NCBI RefSeq assembly: GCF_003966125.1
Contig: NZ_RXMA01000024.1
Location: 21,270-85,269 of the forward strand
DNA length: 64,000 bases
Source of the DNA: Azospirillum griseum
GTDB lineage: Bacteria > Pseudomonadota > Alphaproteobacteria > Azospirillales > Azospirillaceae
Direction of reading: 5' to 3'
A program made the position numbers and the translations under genes. Under the pieces are notes generated by a model, which made no database searches, was not told where the DNA came from, and saw nothing but the letters and a program-made list of their open reading frames with translations. This document shows, in pieces, positions 52,070 through 60,851 of the stretch (the first letter of the stretch is position 1; every line of letters begins with the position of its first letter).

Positions 52070-52963
52070 ATGAGTGAAATCGCCCTGTTCGGTGCCGTCG
52101 AGATCGGCCTTGTCTACGCGCTGGTCGCCGTCGGTGTGTATCTGTCCTTCCGTGTCCTGGATTTCCCCGACCTGACCGTGGACGGCAGTTTCCCCCTGGG
52201 GGCCGCCGTCTGCGCGGTGCTGCTGATCGCGGGCGTCAACCCGTGGCTGGCCAGTCTGGCCGCCGGGTTGGCCGGGGCGGCGGCGGGTCTGGTCACGGCG
52301 GTGCTGAACGTGCGGTTCAAGATCCTGCATCTGCTCGCCAGCATCCTGACGATGATCGCGCTGTTCTCCGTCAATCTGCGGGTGATGGGGCGGCCCAATG
52401 TGGCGCTGCTGATGCAGGACACGGTGTTGACGCCCTTCTACGGGCTGGGCCTGCCCGACCACATCGTCCGTCCGCTGGTGGTGCTGGTCATCGTGGCGGC
52501 GGTTGTGCTGCTGCTGGCGCGCTTCCTGTCCAGCGAATACGGGCTGGCGATGCGCGCCACCGGCGTCAACGCCCGCATGGCCCGCGCCCAGGGCATCAAC
52601 ACCGACGCCCACATTTGCAGCGGCATCGCCCTGTCGAACGGCCTCTGCGGGCTGGCGGGCGCACTGTTCGCCCAGACCAACGGCTTTGCCGACGTCACCA
52701 CCGGCATCGGGACCATCGTCGTCGGTCTGGCCGCCGTGATCGTCGGTGAAACCGTGCTGCCCGCCCGCGCGCTGCTGCTGGCGCTGGTCGGCTGCGTCGT
52801 CGGCTCCATCCTGTACCGGCTGGCGGTTCAGGTGGCCTTGACCGCCGACGTGATCGGGCTGCAAGCCTCCGACCTCAACCTCGTCACCGCGCTGCTGGTC
52901 GCGGTCGCCCTGATCCTGCCCCGCCTGAAGGGCAAATCCCGCGCCGTGAGGGCCGCCCGATGA
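52070..52963 (+). CDS. ABC transporter permease (COG4120)
   Basis: This is a 297-residue permease with about eight hydrophobic helices. The typical start is VEIGLVYALVAVGVYLSFRV followed by LDFPDLTVDGSFPLGAAV. The loop YGLAMRATGVNARMARAQGI is the ATPase-docking region, and GLAAVIVGETVLPARALLLA is conserved near the end. It pairs with the COG2984 binding protein and COG1101 ATPase on either side. It overlaps the ATPase gene by 4 nt (ATGA). Confidence 0.9.
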   Translation: MSEIALFGAVEIGLVYALVAVGVYLSFRVLDFPDLTVDGSFPLGAAVCAVLLIAGVNPWLASLAAGLAGAAAGLVTAVLNVRFKILHLLASILTMIALFSVNLRVMGRPNVALLMQDTVLTPFYGLGLPDHIVRPLVVLVIVAAVVLLLARFLSSEYGLAMRATGVNARMARAQGINTDAHICSGIALSNGLCGLAGALFAQTNGFADVTTGIGTIVVGLAAVIVGETVLPARALLLALVGCVVGSILYRLAVQVALTADVIGLQASDLNLVTALLVAVALILPRLKGKSRAVRAAR

Positions 52964-53757
52964 TCGTCGTCCAGGACATCCACGTCACCTTCGGGCGCGG
53001 CACGCCGCTGGAAAAGCACGCGCTGCGCGGCATCGACCTGACCATCCCGGAGGGGGAGTTCGTCACCGTCATCGGCTCCAACGGGGCGGGCAAATCCACC
53101 TTCCTTGGCGCGCTGGCGGGCGACGTGCTGGCCGAACAGGGCCGCATCGCCATCGACGAGTGCGACGTCACCCGTTGGGACACGCCCAAGCGCGCCGGTC
53201 TGGTCGCCCGCGTCTTCCAGGACCCGTTGGCGGGCACCTGCGCCACCCTGACCATTGAAGAGAACATGGCGCTGGCCGCCGCGCGCGGGCAGCGGCGCGG
53301 GCTGGGGCTGGCCTTGGCGAGCGAGCGGCGCAACGGCTTCCGCGACCGCATCGCCGCGCTGGGGTTGGGGCTGGAAAACCGCCTGCACGACCGCATGGGC
53401 CTGCTGTCGGGCGGGCAGCGCCAGGCGGTGAGCCTGCTGATGGCCGCGCTGGCCGGATCGAAAATCCTGCTGCTGGACGAGCACACCGCCGCGCTGGACC
53501 CGGCGACCGCCGATTTCGTGCTGGACCTGACCCGGCGGATCGTGCGCGACAACCGCCTGACCACGCTGATGGTCACGCACTCCATGCGGCAGGCGCTGGA
53601 TTACGGCGACCGCACCTTGATGCTGCACGAGGGGCGCGTGGTGCTGGACGTGTCGGGCACGACGCGTGCCGGGCTGGACGTGCCGCATCTGCTGGCCCTG
53701 TTCGCCAAGCAGCGCGGCGGGGCGGAAATCAGCGACGACAGCCTGTTGATCGGCTGA
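52960..53757 (+). CDS. ABC transporter ATPase (COG1101)
   Basis: This is a 265-residue ATPase with Walker A VIGSNGAGKSTFLGALAGD, the Q-loop VARVFQDPLAGTCATLTIEE, the signature LLSGGQRQAVSLLMAALAGS and Walker B ILLLDEHTAALDPATAD. The H-loop is in LMVTHSMRQALDYG. It completes the importer begun at 50978. The operon ends at a terminator hairpin shared with the convergent chemoreceptor gene. Confidence 0.93.
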   Translation: MIVVQDIHVTFGRGTPLEKHALRGIDLTIPEGEFVTVIGSNGAGKSTFLGALAGDVLAEQGRIAIDECDVTRWDTPKRAGLVARVFQDPLAGTCATLTIEENMALAAARGQRRGLGLALASERRNGFRDRIAALGLGLENRLHDRMGLLSGGQRQAVSLLMAALAGSKILLLDEHTAALDPATADFVLDLTRRIVRDNRLTTLMVTHSMRQALDYGDRTLMLHEGRVVLDVSGTTRAGLDVPHLLALFAKQRGGAEISDDSLLIG

Positions 53758-53761
53758 AAAA

Positions 53762-53802
53762 GGGACCGGGGTGCGACACGACGCCCCCCGGTCCTGTTTT
53801 GT
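53762..53802. terminator. terminator between the ABC operon and the chemoreceptor gene
   Basis: gaccgggg (53764-53771) pairs with ccccggtc (53786-53793), extended by gcg/cgc with an imperfect loop, and is followed by tgttttg. An A-run precedes it, so it may serve both convergent genes. Confidence 0.7.
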
Positions 53803-53806
53803 TGGC

Positions 53807-55612
53807 TCAGGCGCTGCGGATTTGCCCGAGGAAGCGGCCCATCGCCGTTTGCAGGGCGCTCGATTCACCGGACAGCCGGTTGGCGGTGTCCAACACGGCC
53901 TGGGTCGAGGATCCGGCCTCCTGCGCGGCGGCGGTGACTTTGCCGATGGCCGCCGACATCGCCGCCGTTCCCCGCGCCGCCCGCTCGACGTTGCCGGCGA
54001 TCCGGCTGGTGGCCTGCCCTTGCTGGCGGACAGCGGCGGCGATGGAGCCGGAAATCTCGTCGATCCGCCCGATCACCGTCACCATCTGGCGAATCGCCTG
54101 ATCGGCCCGCGCGCTTTCGGTCTGCACCGCCGACACCTGCGCCCCGATCTCGTCGGTGGCCTTGGCCGTCTGGTTCGCCAGACTCTTCACCTCGTTGGCG
54201 ACGACGGCGAAGCCCTTGCCCGCCTCCCCCGCCCGCGCCGCTTCGATGGTGGCGTTCAGCGCCAGCAGATTGGTTTGGCTGGCGATGTTGTTGATGAGCG
54301 CGATCACCTGCCCGATGCGCGACGCCGATTCGGCCAGCGCCTTCATGATGACGTCGGTGTTGGCGGCCTCCTCCACCGCGCTGCGGGCGATCTGGGTCGA
54401 TTCCGACACCTGACGGTCGATCTCGGCCACCGATTGCGCCAATTCGTCGGCGGCGCTTGCCACCGTCTCGACGTTCGACGCCGCGTCCTGCGAGGCCGCC
54501 GCGACCAGCGAGGATTGCGATACCACCTGTTCGGACATCGCCGACATCGCCTGCGCCGCCGTCTTCATCGCCACCGACGAATGGGCGACCGCCGACACGG
54601 TTTGCGCCACCTCCGACTCAAAGCTCTGCGCCAGCCCGTTCATCGTGGCGCGGCGCTGCTCGGTTGCCGTCCGTTCGCTCTGCATCTGAGCCTCGCGCAA
54701 ATGCACCGCCTCCCCCATCGCGGTTTGGAAGGTGCGGGTCGCGCGCGCCATCGCCCCGATCTCGTCGGTCTGGTCCAGACCGGGAATCGTCACGGTGGTC
54801 TGCCCCTCGCTCAACGCGTTCATCGCGTCCTTCAGGCTGGCCAAGGGCGTCAGCACCCGGCGGAACAGCGTCCACAGCACCGCCACGATGATCAGTGCCA
54901 ACCCTCCCAGCGCGATCAGAAAGAGTTGGGTGGCCGCCGCCTCGCGCGCCTCGGCCTTGGCGATCGCGGCGGAGGTGCGCGCGCTCAACAGGACATAGAA
55001 TTCATCCACCGGGGCCATGATGTTGGCCTTGAAGGCGTGATACTCCGGGGAATGCATCAGCTTGCGCGCCAGTTCCAGATCGGGCGGCCCCTTGCGGGTG
55101 AATTTGCCGGTCCCGTCGTCGAACAGCCCCTTCACCGCGTTCATGGCGATGGTTTCGGTCTTCACCAACCCGTCGGAATTGGCCTGCGCCTGCTTGAGCT
55201 TGGCGAACTCCGCCTCGGTGAAGCCCGCGCGGGTCATCAGTTCCTGCAAGGGAACGGTGACGCCATCGGCGCGCGGCTTGGCGTTTCCGGCGGCGACGAA
55301 ATCCCAGTAAATGCGGTGATACTCCGTCGGGCGGGGCTTCTTGCCGTTGCGGATGTCCAGCACCGCCCAATACTGGTCCTCATACCGCGCGTCACCGGTT
55401 ACGACGTAAGTACGAGCAAGCCGTGTCAGATCATCCGAACTTTGGCGCAGCTCATCCGCCAAAAGATAGGATTCGTATCGAGCGTTGACCGCCTGAGACA
55501 CCTCATCCCGCGCCAAGCGGACGTTCCAGAATGCCAAAATATTGAGCAGAACCGCCACAGGCAGAGTGAGCGCGAAGACAATCATCAGCGCTTTGATCGA
55601 CAGCCGGGTCAT
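53807..55612 (-). CDS. methyl-accepting chemotaxis protein
   Basis: This is a 601-residue chemoreceptor. A first transmembrane helix (LMIVFALTLPVAVLLNILAF) and a second near residues 230-255 (LFLIALGGLALIIVAVLW) flank a periplasmic helical domain of about 200 residues (YLLADELRQSSDDLTRLART). A HAMP domain (RRVLTPLASLKDAMNALSEG) follows. The signalling hairpin is conserved (NLLALNATIEAARAGE, GKGFAVVANEVKSLA). The C-terminus lacks a CheR/CheB tethering pentapeptide. No che genes are near; the ligand is unknown. Confidence 0.94.
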   Translation of the reverse strand: MTRLSIKALMIVFALTLPVAVLLNILAFWNVRLARDEVSQAVNARYESYLLADELRQSSDDLTRLARTYVVTGDARYEDQYWAVLDIRNGKKPRPTEYHRIYWDFVAAGNAKPRADGVTVPLQELMTRAGFTEAEFAKLKQAQANSDGLVKTETIAMNAVKGLFDDGTGKFTRKGPPDLELARKLMHSPEYHAFKANIMAPVDEFYVLLSARTSAAIAKAEAREAAATQLFLIALGGLALIIVAVLWTLFRRVLTPLASLKDAMNALSEGQTTVTIPGLDQTDEIGAMARATRTFQTAMGEAVHLREAQMQSERTATEQRRATMNGLAQSFESEVAQTVSAVAHSSVAMKTAAQAMSAMSEQVVSQSSLVAAASQDAASNVETVASAADELAQSVAEIDRQVSESTQIARSAVEEAANTDVIMKALAESASRIGQVIALINNIASQTNLLALNATIEAARAGEAGKGFAVVANEVKSLANQTAKATDEIGAQVSAVQTESARADQAIRQMVTVIGRIDEISGSIAAAVRQQGQATSRIAGNVERAARGTAAMSAAIGKVTAAAQEAGSSTQAVLDTANRLSGESSALQTAMGRFLGQIRSA

Positions 55613-55784
55613 CCTGATGGAACCTCATCAACGGGTGGTTCCTTTCAGGAGACATCAGATAATTCGGCAAATCCATATGCATGATGCGCAAACGCGACAA
55701 ACCGCGCTTTGCGGAAAAATTTGTGTGAATGCCCTGTGAACAACCTTTACCAGAGAAAGAAGCCTCGCACTCTTCTGCAACTTC

Positions 55785-57680
55785 TCAGTCGAAACTCAAC
55801 GAAAAGGACGCACGCCCCTCCCCGGCCATCGCGCGCTGCCACATGGCGGCAAAGGCCGCCTCCAGCGCCCGGGTGAAGCGCACGCCGTCCAGGGCCGGGG
55901 ACGCGGCCAGCCGGTCGCGCAGCCCCGCGCGCACCGCCGCCAACCCGTGCGCGTCCGAGACCAGTGCTGCCGCCATCGCGACATAGGCCGCCTCGTCCGC
56001 CACCGCCAGCGCCGCCATTCCGGCGGAGGTCAGGTGAGTCACGGCATGGCGGGCGCAAAAGCGGTCGCCGCCCAGCGTCACCACCGGCACGCCCATCCAC
56101 AACGCTTCCAGCGTCGTCAACCCACCCGAATAGGGGAAGGGGTCCAACGCCACATCGATCTCGCCATAGCCGCCCAGGAATTGCCGATGCGGCGCGCCAC
56201 CACGCAGGATGATCCGCTCCGGATCAACGCCCGCCTGGATAAACAGCGCCAACGCCCGCGCCCGCTGGTCGGGGTCGTCCAGCCCGGGCGAGCGCAGCAG
56301 CAGCCGGGCGTTCGGCACCGCCGCCAGCACCCGCGCCCACAGCCCCGCCACCGCCGGGTTGAGCTTGGGCAACGCGTTGAGCGACCCAAAGGTCGGGTGG
56401 CCGTTCGCCAGCATCGGCAGCGGGGCCACCGGCGGCGCATCCTCGGGCGGTCCCCAGGGCACATAGGCGTCCGGCATGCGCACAACGCCTTCAATCACCC
56501 AGCCGTCGGCCCCCTCCGGGCTTTGGCGGCGGTCGGAGATCAGGTAATCCATCGCGGGCAGCCCGGTCGTGCCGACATAGCCCGCCCAGGTCGCTTGCAC
56601 CGGGGCCGCGCGCTGGGCAAACACGCCCAACCGGTTGCCGAAGGTGTGGCCCGCCAGATCGACCAGCACATGGATGTTGTCGGCGCGGATGCGGGCCAAC
56701 AGGTCAGCGTCGCTCATCCCGGCGGTCCACACCCAGCCATCGGCCAGCCCACGCAGCCGCTCCGTCTTCCAATCCGGGTTGGTGGTGTTGGCGTAGCAGA
56801 CGACCTCCACCGACTCGCGATCGTGCGCCGCCAGCACCGGTTCCAGAAAGAACCCCACCGGATGCGCGCGAAAATCGGGAGAGACATAGCCGATGCGCAG
56901 CTTGGGCGCGGGTGGGGCCACCGCTGCGGCTGGCCGGTCGGGGTAACGAGCGCCCCAATCGGCGTGGGCCTGCGCGATCTCCTCCATCCGCCGCGCCGGA
57001 TCGAACTGCATCAGATACAGCCGGGCGGTGTGCAGCGAATCGGCGGTGGGGTGCAAACGCAAGGCGCGCTCCACCGAACGCAACGCTGCGTCCAACCGGC
57101 CTTGCAAGGACAACACCCGGGACGCCCGGTTGGCCAACACCTCCGCCCGCGCGGGATCCCGCGTCAACGCGGCGCAAAAGGCACGGTCGGCTTCGCCCAA
57201 ACGATCCAACTCGGCCAACGTGTTGCCAAGATTGTAAGGATGAATCCAACTGTCCGGGTCCATCACCGCCGCCCGGCGATGGAGCGTCGCGGCCTCTCCC
57301 CGCCGACCCAGCGCGCGCAGCAGAACCCCGGCGTTGACGGTGGCCGCCCGTGCGGCCGGATCGAGCGCCATGGCACGGCGCAACACGGTTTCCGCCAGAT
57401 CGTCGCGCCCGGCGTCGCGCAGCCGCGCCGCCACCGCCACCAGCCCATCCAGGGCCAGCGCCAGCCCGCCATCCAGGTTCAACGCCCCGGCGTAGGCCTG
57501 CACGGCCCCCAGCGCGTCGCCCTTGCTTTCCAACACCAGCCCGTAATTCGCCCACCAGGCGGCCACGCCGGGGCGGGCGGTGATCGCCTGGGCGATCAGG
57601 TCCAGCGCGTCATCCAGACGCCCCGCCTGCGCCGCGATTAGGCCCTGGCGGTGCGCTCCCTCGGCCTGCTCCGGCGTCAT
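55785..57680 (-). CDS. TPR protein with O-GlcNAc transferase-like (GT41/SPINDLY) domain
   Basis: This is a 631-residue protein. Residues 1-230 contain about six TPR motifs (for example GVLLRALGRRGEAATLHRRA and ANRASRVLSLQGRLDAALRS). The catalytic part begins LRIGYVSPDFRAHPVGFFLE and includes HVLVDLAGHTFGNRLGVFAQ, RAAPVQATWAGYVGTTGLPA, DYLISDR and the C-terminal GGLTTLEALWMGVPVVTLGG with FCARHAV. These match the GT41 fold of bacterial OGT-like enzymes, often involved in flagellin or surface glycan modification. It follows thyX on the same strand after 37 bp and has AAGGA upstream. The acceptor is unknown. Confidence 0.9.
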   Translation of the reverse strand: MTPEQAEGAHRQGLIAAQAGRLDDALDLIAQAITARPGVAAWWANYGLVLESKGDALGAVQAYAGALNLDGGLALALDGLVAVAARLRDAGRDDLAETVLRRAMALDPAARAATVNAGVLLRALGRRGEAATLHRRAAVMDPDSWIHPYNLGNTLAELDRLGEADRAFCAALTRDPARAEVLANRASRVLSLQGRLDAALRSVERALRLHPTADSLHTARLYLMQFDPARRMEEIAQAHADWGARYPDRPAAAVAPPAPKLRIGYVSPDFRAHPVGFFLEPVLAAHDRESVEVVCYANTTNPDWKTERLRGLADGWVWTAGMSDADLLARIRADNIHVLVDLAGHTFGNRLGVFAQRAAPVQATWAGYVGTTGLPAMDYLISDRRQSPEGADGWVIEGVVRMPDAYVPWGPPEDAPPVAPLPMLANGHPTFGSLNALPKLNPAVAGLWARVLAAVPNARLLLRSPGLDDPDQRARALALFIQAGVDPERIILRGGAPHRQFLGGYGEIDVALDPFPYSGGLTTLEALWMGVPVVTLGGDRFCARHAVTHLTSAGMAALAVADEAAYVAMAAALVSDAHGLAAVRAGLRDRLAASPALDGVRFTRALEAAFAAMWQRAMAGEGRASFSLSFD

Positions 57681-57717
57681 GGCGGGTGTCCTTCTCGTCT
57701 GGCGTTCGTTTTTGTTG

Positions 57718-58659
57718 TTACCCCTCGGACCGGCCCAACTGGTCCATCAACTCGCGCCATTCGCGCTTGGACAGGCCGCTGACCTCCTGCGTCACCGCTT
57801 CCCCGGCCAACAGGCGCTTCACCACATCCAAACCGTTGCGCGACAGATGCGCCCCGCCCTGGCGGTAGTCGGTGAACGCCTCATAGACGGCCGGAACCCA
57901 GCGCTTGACGATGTCGAGCATCGCTTCGGCGTAGACGCGGATTTCATACTGCGCGTGGCTGTCGGCACGCAGGGACAGGAAATGCAGCAGGTTTTGAAGA
58001 TCAACCTTCCAATACCACTGCGTGTAGTAGTTCAGCGGCAGATTCATCCGGGCCAACTCACGCGCCAAACCCTGGCGGGCCGGGTCGATGATCGTGCCGT
58101 CCTCGCGCTGGTTCAGCAGTTCTTCATAATGGCTGTAGGCGCGTTCGGAATCCTCGCGCAGCAGCCGCAGGACCGCCGCCGCCTCCTCGCCCTCCAGCAC
58201 ATCGCCCCGCCCCTGGCGGTTGATGACCGCCTGCGCGCCCAACTGGTCGGGGGCGGGCACATAGAACTCGCGATCGAGAATCGAATAGCGCGCCGAATAT
58301 TCGTTCACGTTGGCGGTGCGGTGGCGAATCCACTGGCGGGCCACGAAGATCGGCAGCTTGACGTGGAACTTGATCTCGCACATCTCGAACGGGGTCGAGT
58401 GGCGATGACGCATCAGATACTTGATGAGACCCGCGTCCTCGCTGACCTTCTTCGTGCCCTTGCCATAGGACACGCGGGCGGCCTGCACGACGGCGGCGTC
58501 GTCGCCCATGTAATCGACCACGCGGACGAAGCCGTGATCCAGCAGTTCGACCGGTTGATACAGAATCTCTTCCAGCGCTGGAACGGTGGCGCGGCGGGTG
58601 GTGGCGGTGACGGCGCGCAGGCGATCAATCTCGTCGCGCTGCTCGGGCGTGATCGGCAT
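57718..58659 (-). CDS. thyX: FAD-dependent thymidylate synthase ThyX
   Basis: ThyX makes dTMP from dUMP with methylenetetrahydrofolate and FAD/NADPH. The 313-residue protein has the ThyX signature RHRTANVNEYSARYS (112-126). It also shows the dUMP/FAD-binding RVSYGKGTKKVSEDAGLIKY, HSTPFEMCEIKFHVKLP, and NYYTQWYWKVDLQNLLHFLS. The length exceeds the minimal 220-250 but matches alphaproteobacterial members. The ATG at 58659 with GGAG upstream was preferred over the frame to 58716. The gene is divergent from ssrA. Confidence 0.95.
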   Translation of the reverse strand: MPITPEQRDEIDRLRAVTATTRRATVPALEEILYQPVELLDHGFVRVVDYMGDDAAVVQAARVSYGKGTKKVSEDAGLIKYLMRHRHSTPFEMCEIKFHVKLPIFVARQWIRHRTANVNEYSARYSILDREFYVPAPDQLGAQAVINRQGRGDVLEGEEAAAVLRLLREDSERAYSHYEELLNQREDGTIIDPARQGLARELARMNLPLNYYTQWYWKVDLQNLLHFLSLRADSHAQYEIRVYAEAMLDIVKRWVPAVYEAFTDYRQGGAHLSRNGLDVVKRLLAGEAVTQEVSGLSKREWRELMDQLGRSEG

Positions 58660-58801
58660 GGTGACTCCAGAGGGTTCGATGGCGCGCACTTTAGGCGCTG
58701 CGCCCGGCCAATCCAAGCCGCAAGGCGACGCACCCCACTCATTCGTGCCGATCGCAACGCAAACCCTTCCCTTGTGGCACCTTACCCCCTATATTCCGCT
58801 G

Positions 58802-59130
58802 CGTCGGCTTGCCGACTATGGCGATAAACGCCCTGTGGAATAAGCGTTGTGGACCCGGGGGCGGTACCCGGCGCCTCCACCAACCACACACCGGTGTCAT
58901 TGACCGGGGTCGTTGGGGGCGAAACAGGATCGACACGCGTGGTAAAGGCATGGTTTTCGCTCGGCATGGTTCCGCCGTTATCGGGCCATTGCAATAGTTG
59001 CCAATGACAACGTTGCTCAGGCTCGCCTCGCTGCCTAACGGCGGCTGGTAGCCTAAACCTAATCCCCGATGGTTAGCGCCTGAGGGTGGGGCCGTGGGCC
59101 GCCTAGCAACAGAAGGCCCACACCTAACCT
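58802..59130 (+). ncRNA. ssrA: circularly permuted two-piece tmRNA (ends approximate)
   Basis: tmRNA rescues stalled ribosomes and tags the nascent protein. Here the gene order is permuted. The acceptor piece comes first and ends in CGCCTCC-ACCA at 58872-58882. A spacer of about 32 nt follows. The coding piece then starts with GGGGGCG at 58915. These ends pair as a seven-base acceptor stem with G-U at the third pair, the alanine-tRNA identity element. The tag frame runs from GCC 59000 to TAA 59036-59038 and encodes ANDNVAQARLAA. Its C-terminal LAA is the ClpX degron. The T-arm stem ccggg/cccgg (58855-58859/58867-58871) closes a loop reading ggcggta rather than the usual ttcraat type. The TATATT at 58790 is a candidate -10 box. 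The 5' and 3' ends are estimated. sspB follows directly. Confidence 0.9.
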
Positions 59131-59176
59131 CGTCATCATTGTTTCGCGTTCGCGATTGTCAGGGACCCGCCCAAGC

Positions 59177-59686
59177 ATGGCCAAAGAACAGCTTCGTTAC
59201 GACCGGATGGTGGAAACCGCGTTGCGCGGTGTCGTTCGCGAAGCCTTGACCGAGGTGGCGGAGCGTGGGTTGCCCGGCAACCATCACTTCTACCTGACCT
59301 TCCGCAGCGCCTATCCCGGCGTGGAAATCCCGGCCTATCTGGCCGCGCAATACCCGCAGGAAATGACCATCGTCCTGCAATTCCAGTATTATGGGCTGGA
59401 GGTGCACGACAACCATTTCGAAGTGACGTTGAGCTTCAACAACGTCCACGAGCGTCTTGTCATCCCGTTCGGCGCGATCACCACCTTTGCTGATCCGTCG
59501 GTGAATTTCGCCCTGCAATTCCAGCCGGTCGTCCCCGCCGAATCGGCGGAGATCGCCGCGATGCCGACCCGGCCGACGGCGGTCGAGCGCAAGGAAAAGG
59601 ACGCCGAGGAGGCCAAGCCCGCCGACAGCGCCGAGGAGCCGAAGCGCGGCGAGGTCGTGACCCTGGACGCCTTCCGCAAAAAGTAA
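59177..59686 (+). CDS. sspB: SspB-family ClpXP adaptor
   Basis: This is a 169-residue adaptor that delivers ssrA-tagged proteins to ClpXP. It begins MAKEQLRYDRMVETALRGVV, and the fold region has HHFYLTFRSAYPGVEIPAYL, QEMTIVLQFQYYGLEVHDNH and FEVTLSFNNVHERLVIPFGA, typical of the alphaproteobacterial SspB type. The acidic linker (KEKDAEEAKPADSAEEPK) ends in the ClpX-binding type tail RGEVVTLDAFRKK. The ATG at 59177 opens the conserved part. Its position right after ssrA pairs the tag and its adaptor. Confidence 0.94.
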   Translation: MAKEQLRYDRMVETALRGVVREALTEVAERGLPGNHHFYLTFRSAYPGVEIPAYLAAQYPQEMTIVLQFQYYGLEVHDNHFEVTLSFNNVHERLVIPFGAITTFADPSVNFALQFQPVVPAESAEIAAMPTRPTAVERKEKDAEEAKPADSAEEPKRGEVVTLDAFRKK

Positions 59687-59710
59687 GCCGGTCAAAGACA
59701 ACACCGCCTC

Positions 59711-60130
59711 ATGGCCCGCCCGCCCAGCGATTTCGTCACCGATCTGTGCGAAACGCTGTCGCGGTTGGGCGATGTGCGGGCGCGCCGCATGTTTGGCGGC
59801 TATGGCATCACCTGCGACGGCGTGAGCTTTGCGCTCGTCTCGTCCGACGATGTTCTCTATTTCAAGGTCGATGACGGCAACCGCGACGCCTACACGGCGT
59901 TGGGGCTGGAACCGTTCCAGCCGATGGCCGACAAGCCGGTCACGCTGTCTTACCACCCACCACCCGAATCCGCGCTCGATGACCCGCAAGAGCTTTTGGC
60001 CTGGGCGCGTCCGGCGTTGGAGGCCGGGTTGCGCGCCGCCCACGCCAAACAGCGCAAGGTGGCCAAGCGGGGCACAGGCCCCAAACAGAGCAAAGGCCTC
60101 GAACAGGGCAAAGGGCCGGAAGAGCGCTGA
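59711..60130 (+). CDS. TfoX/Sxy N-terminal-domain protein
   Basis: This is a 139-residue protein containing only the TfoX N-terminal domain. Its signature is VRARRMFGGYGITCDGVSFA, then VLYFKVDDGNRDAY and PVTLSYHPPPESALDD. The C-terminus is a basic, Lys/Gly-rich tail (KQRKVAKRGTGPKQSKG), which could bind nucleic acid. The gene lies 24 bp after sspB and may be co-transcribed. A separate C-terminal-domain TfoX protein is encoded at 2821-3129. The role is unknown; a competence function is not supported by context. Confidence 0.85.
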   Translation: MARPPSDFVTDLCETLSRLGDVRARRMFGGYGITCDGVSFALVSSDDVLYFKVDDGNRDAYTALGLEPFQPMADKPVTLSYHPPPESALDDPQELLAWARPALEAGLRAAHAKQRKVAKRGTGPKQSKGLEQGKGPEER

Positions 60131-60155
60131 GCCGCCCTCCCCCAGCCCATCCCCC

Positions 60156-60851
60156 TCACACCGCGTCGCTGCGGGTCTGCGGCACCGAATCGAGCGCGCT
60201 GGCGGCGCTGCGCTGGCGCACCTGACGGGCAAAGCGCATCGGGCTGGGCAGATGCGCCAGCAGGCCGTTCAGCTTGCCCATGGTGGCCGTCGCCTTGCCC
60301 ACCCGCATCACATCGGCCAAACGGCGATCCAGGAACGCCCAGCTTTCGGCGTGATCCTCCGACGGGTCGTCCAGCCAATAGAAGGTGGTGGCGCTGACCA
60401 CGGCGGCCAGCAGCGCCCGCTTGGTGTAGTGGTTGTAATCGGTGGCGGTGTCGCCCGCCGCGAACCACAGCGAATCGACGGTGGCGTGCAGCAACGACAG
60501 GCCCAGCGGGATGTTCTGCGGCATCGCCAGATAGGCCAGTTGCCGCCGCTTGGCCTCGCGGTGCGGTTCCAGCACCTCGAAATGGGTGCGGACGGCGCGC
60601 GCGATCTTCTCGCGCACCTTCAGGCCGTCGAGCGGGTCGGCGTCGAGTCGCTTCAGGGTTTCGGCGTCGGTCCAGGCGCTGAAATGAGCCACCGCGTCGG
60701 CCACACCGCCGGGAAAGGCGCGCAGCAGCGCGGTGGAGTCCAACCCGGCCTGTTCGGCCCCGTCCCGCAGGGATTGCAGGCTCCAGCCATCGAACAGGAC
60801 GTTGGGCAGGGTGGCGAGCAGCAGCTCGTCGCGCAGTTGGTCGATGGTCAT
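60156..60851 (-). CDS. COQ9-family protein
   Basis: This is a 231-residue all-helical protein of the TetR-like COQ9 fold, involved in ubiquinone biosynthesis, probably as a lipid-presenting partner of the hydroxylases. Conserved parts are NVLFDGWSLQSLRDGAEQAG, FPGGVADAVAHFSAWTDAET, ATDYNHYTKRALLAAVVSAT and SWAFLDRRLADVMRVGKATA. The ATG overlaps the def stop (ATGA). No other ubi genes are in the window. The longer open frame to 61514 is a shadow of def. Confidence 0.9.
   Translation of the reverse strand: MTIDQLRDELLLATLPNVLFDGWSLQSLRDGAEQAGLDSTALLRAFPGGVADAVAHFSAWTDAETLKRLDADPLDGLKVREKIARAVRTHFEVLEPHREAKRRQLAYLAMPQNIPLGLSLLHATVDSLWFAAGDTATDYNHYTKRALLAAVVSATTFYWLDDPSEDHAESWAFLDRRLADVMRVGKATATMGKLNGLLAHLPSPMRFARQVRQRSAASALDSVPQTRSDAV

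Noticed and set aside
58851..58882. Possible independent tRNA 3' half (ends CCTCCACCA)
   Set aside because: It pairs with GGGGGCG at 58915 and is followed by a tag-coding segment, so it is the acceptor part of tmRNA, not a separate tRNA.
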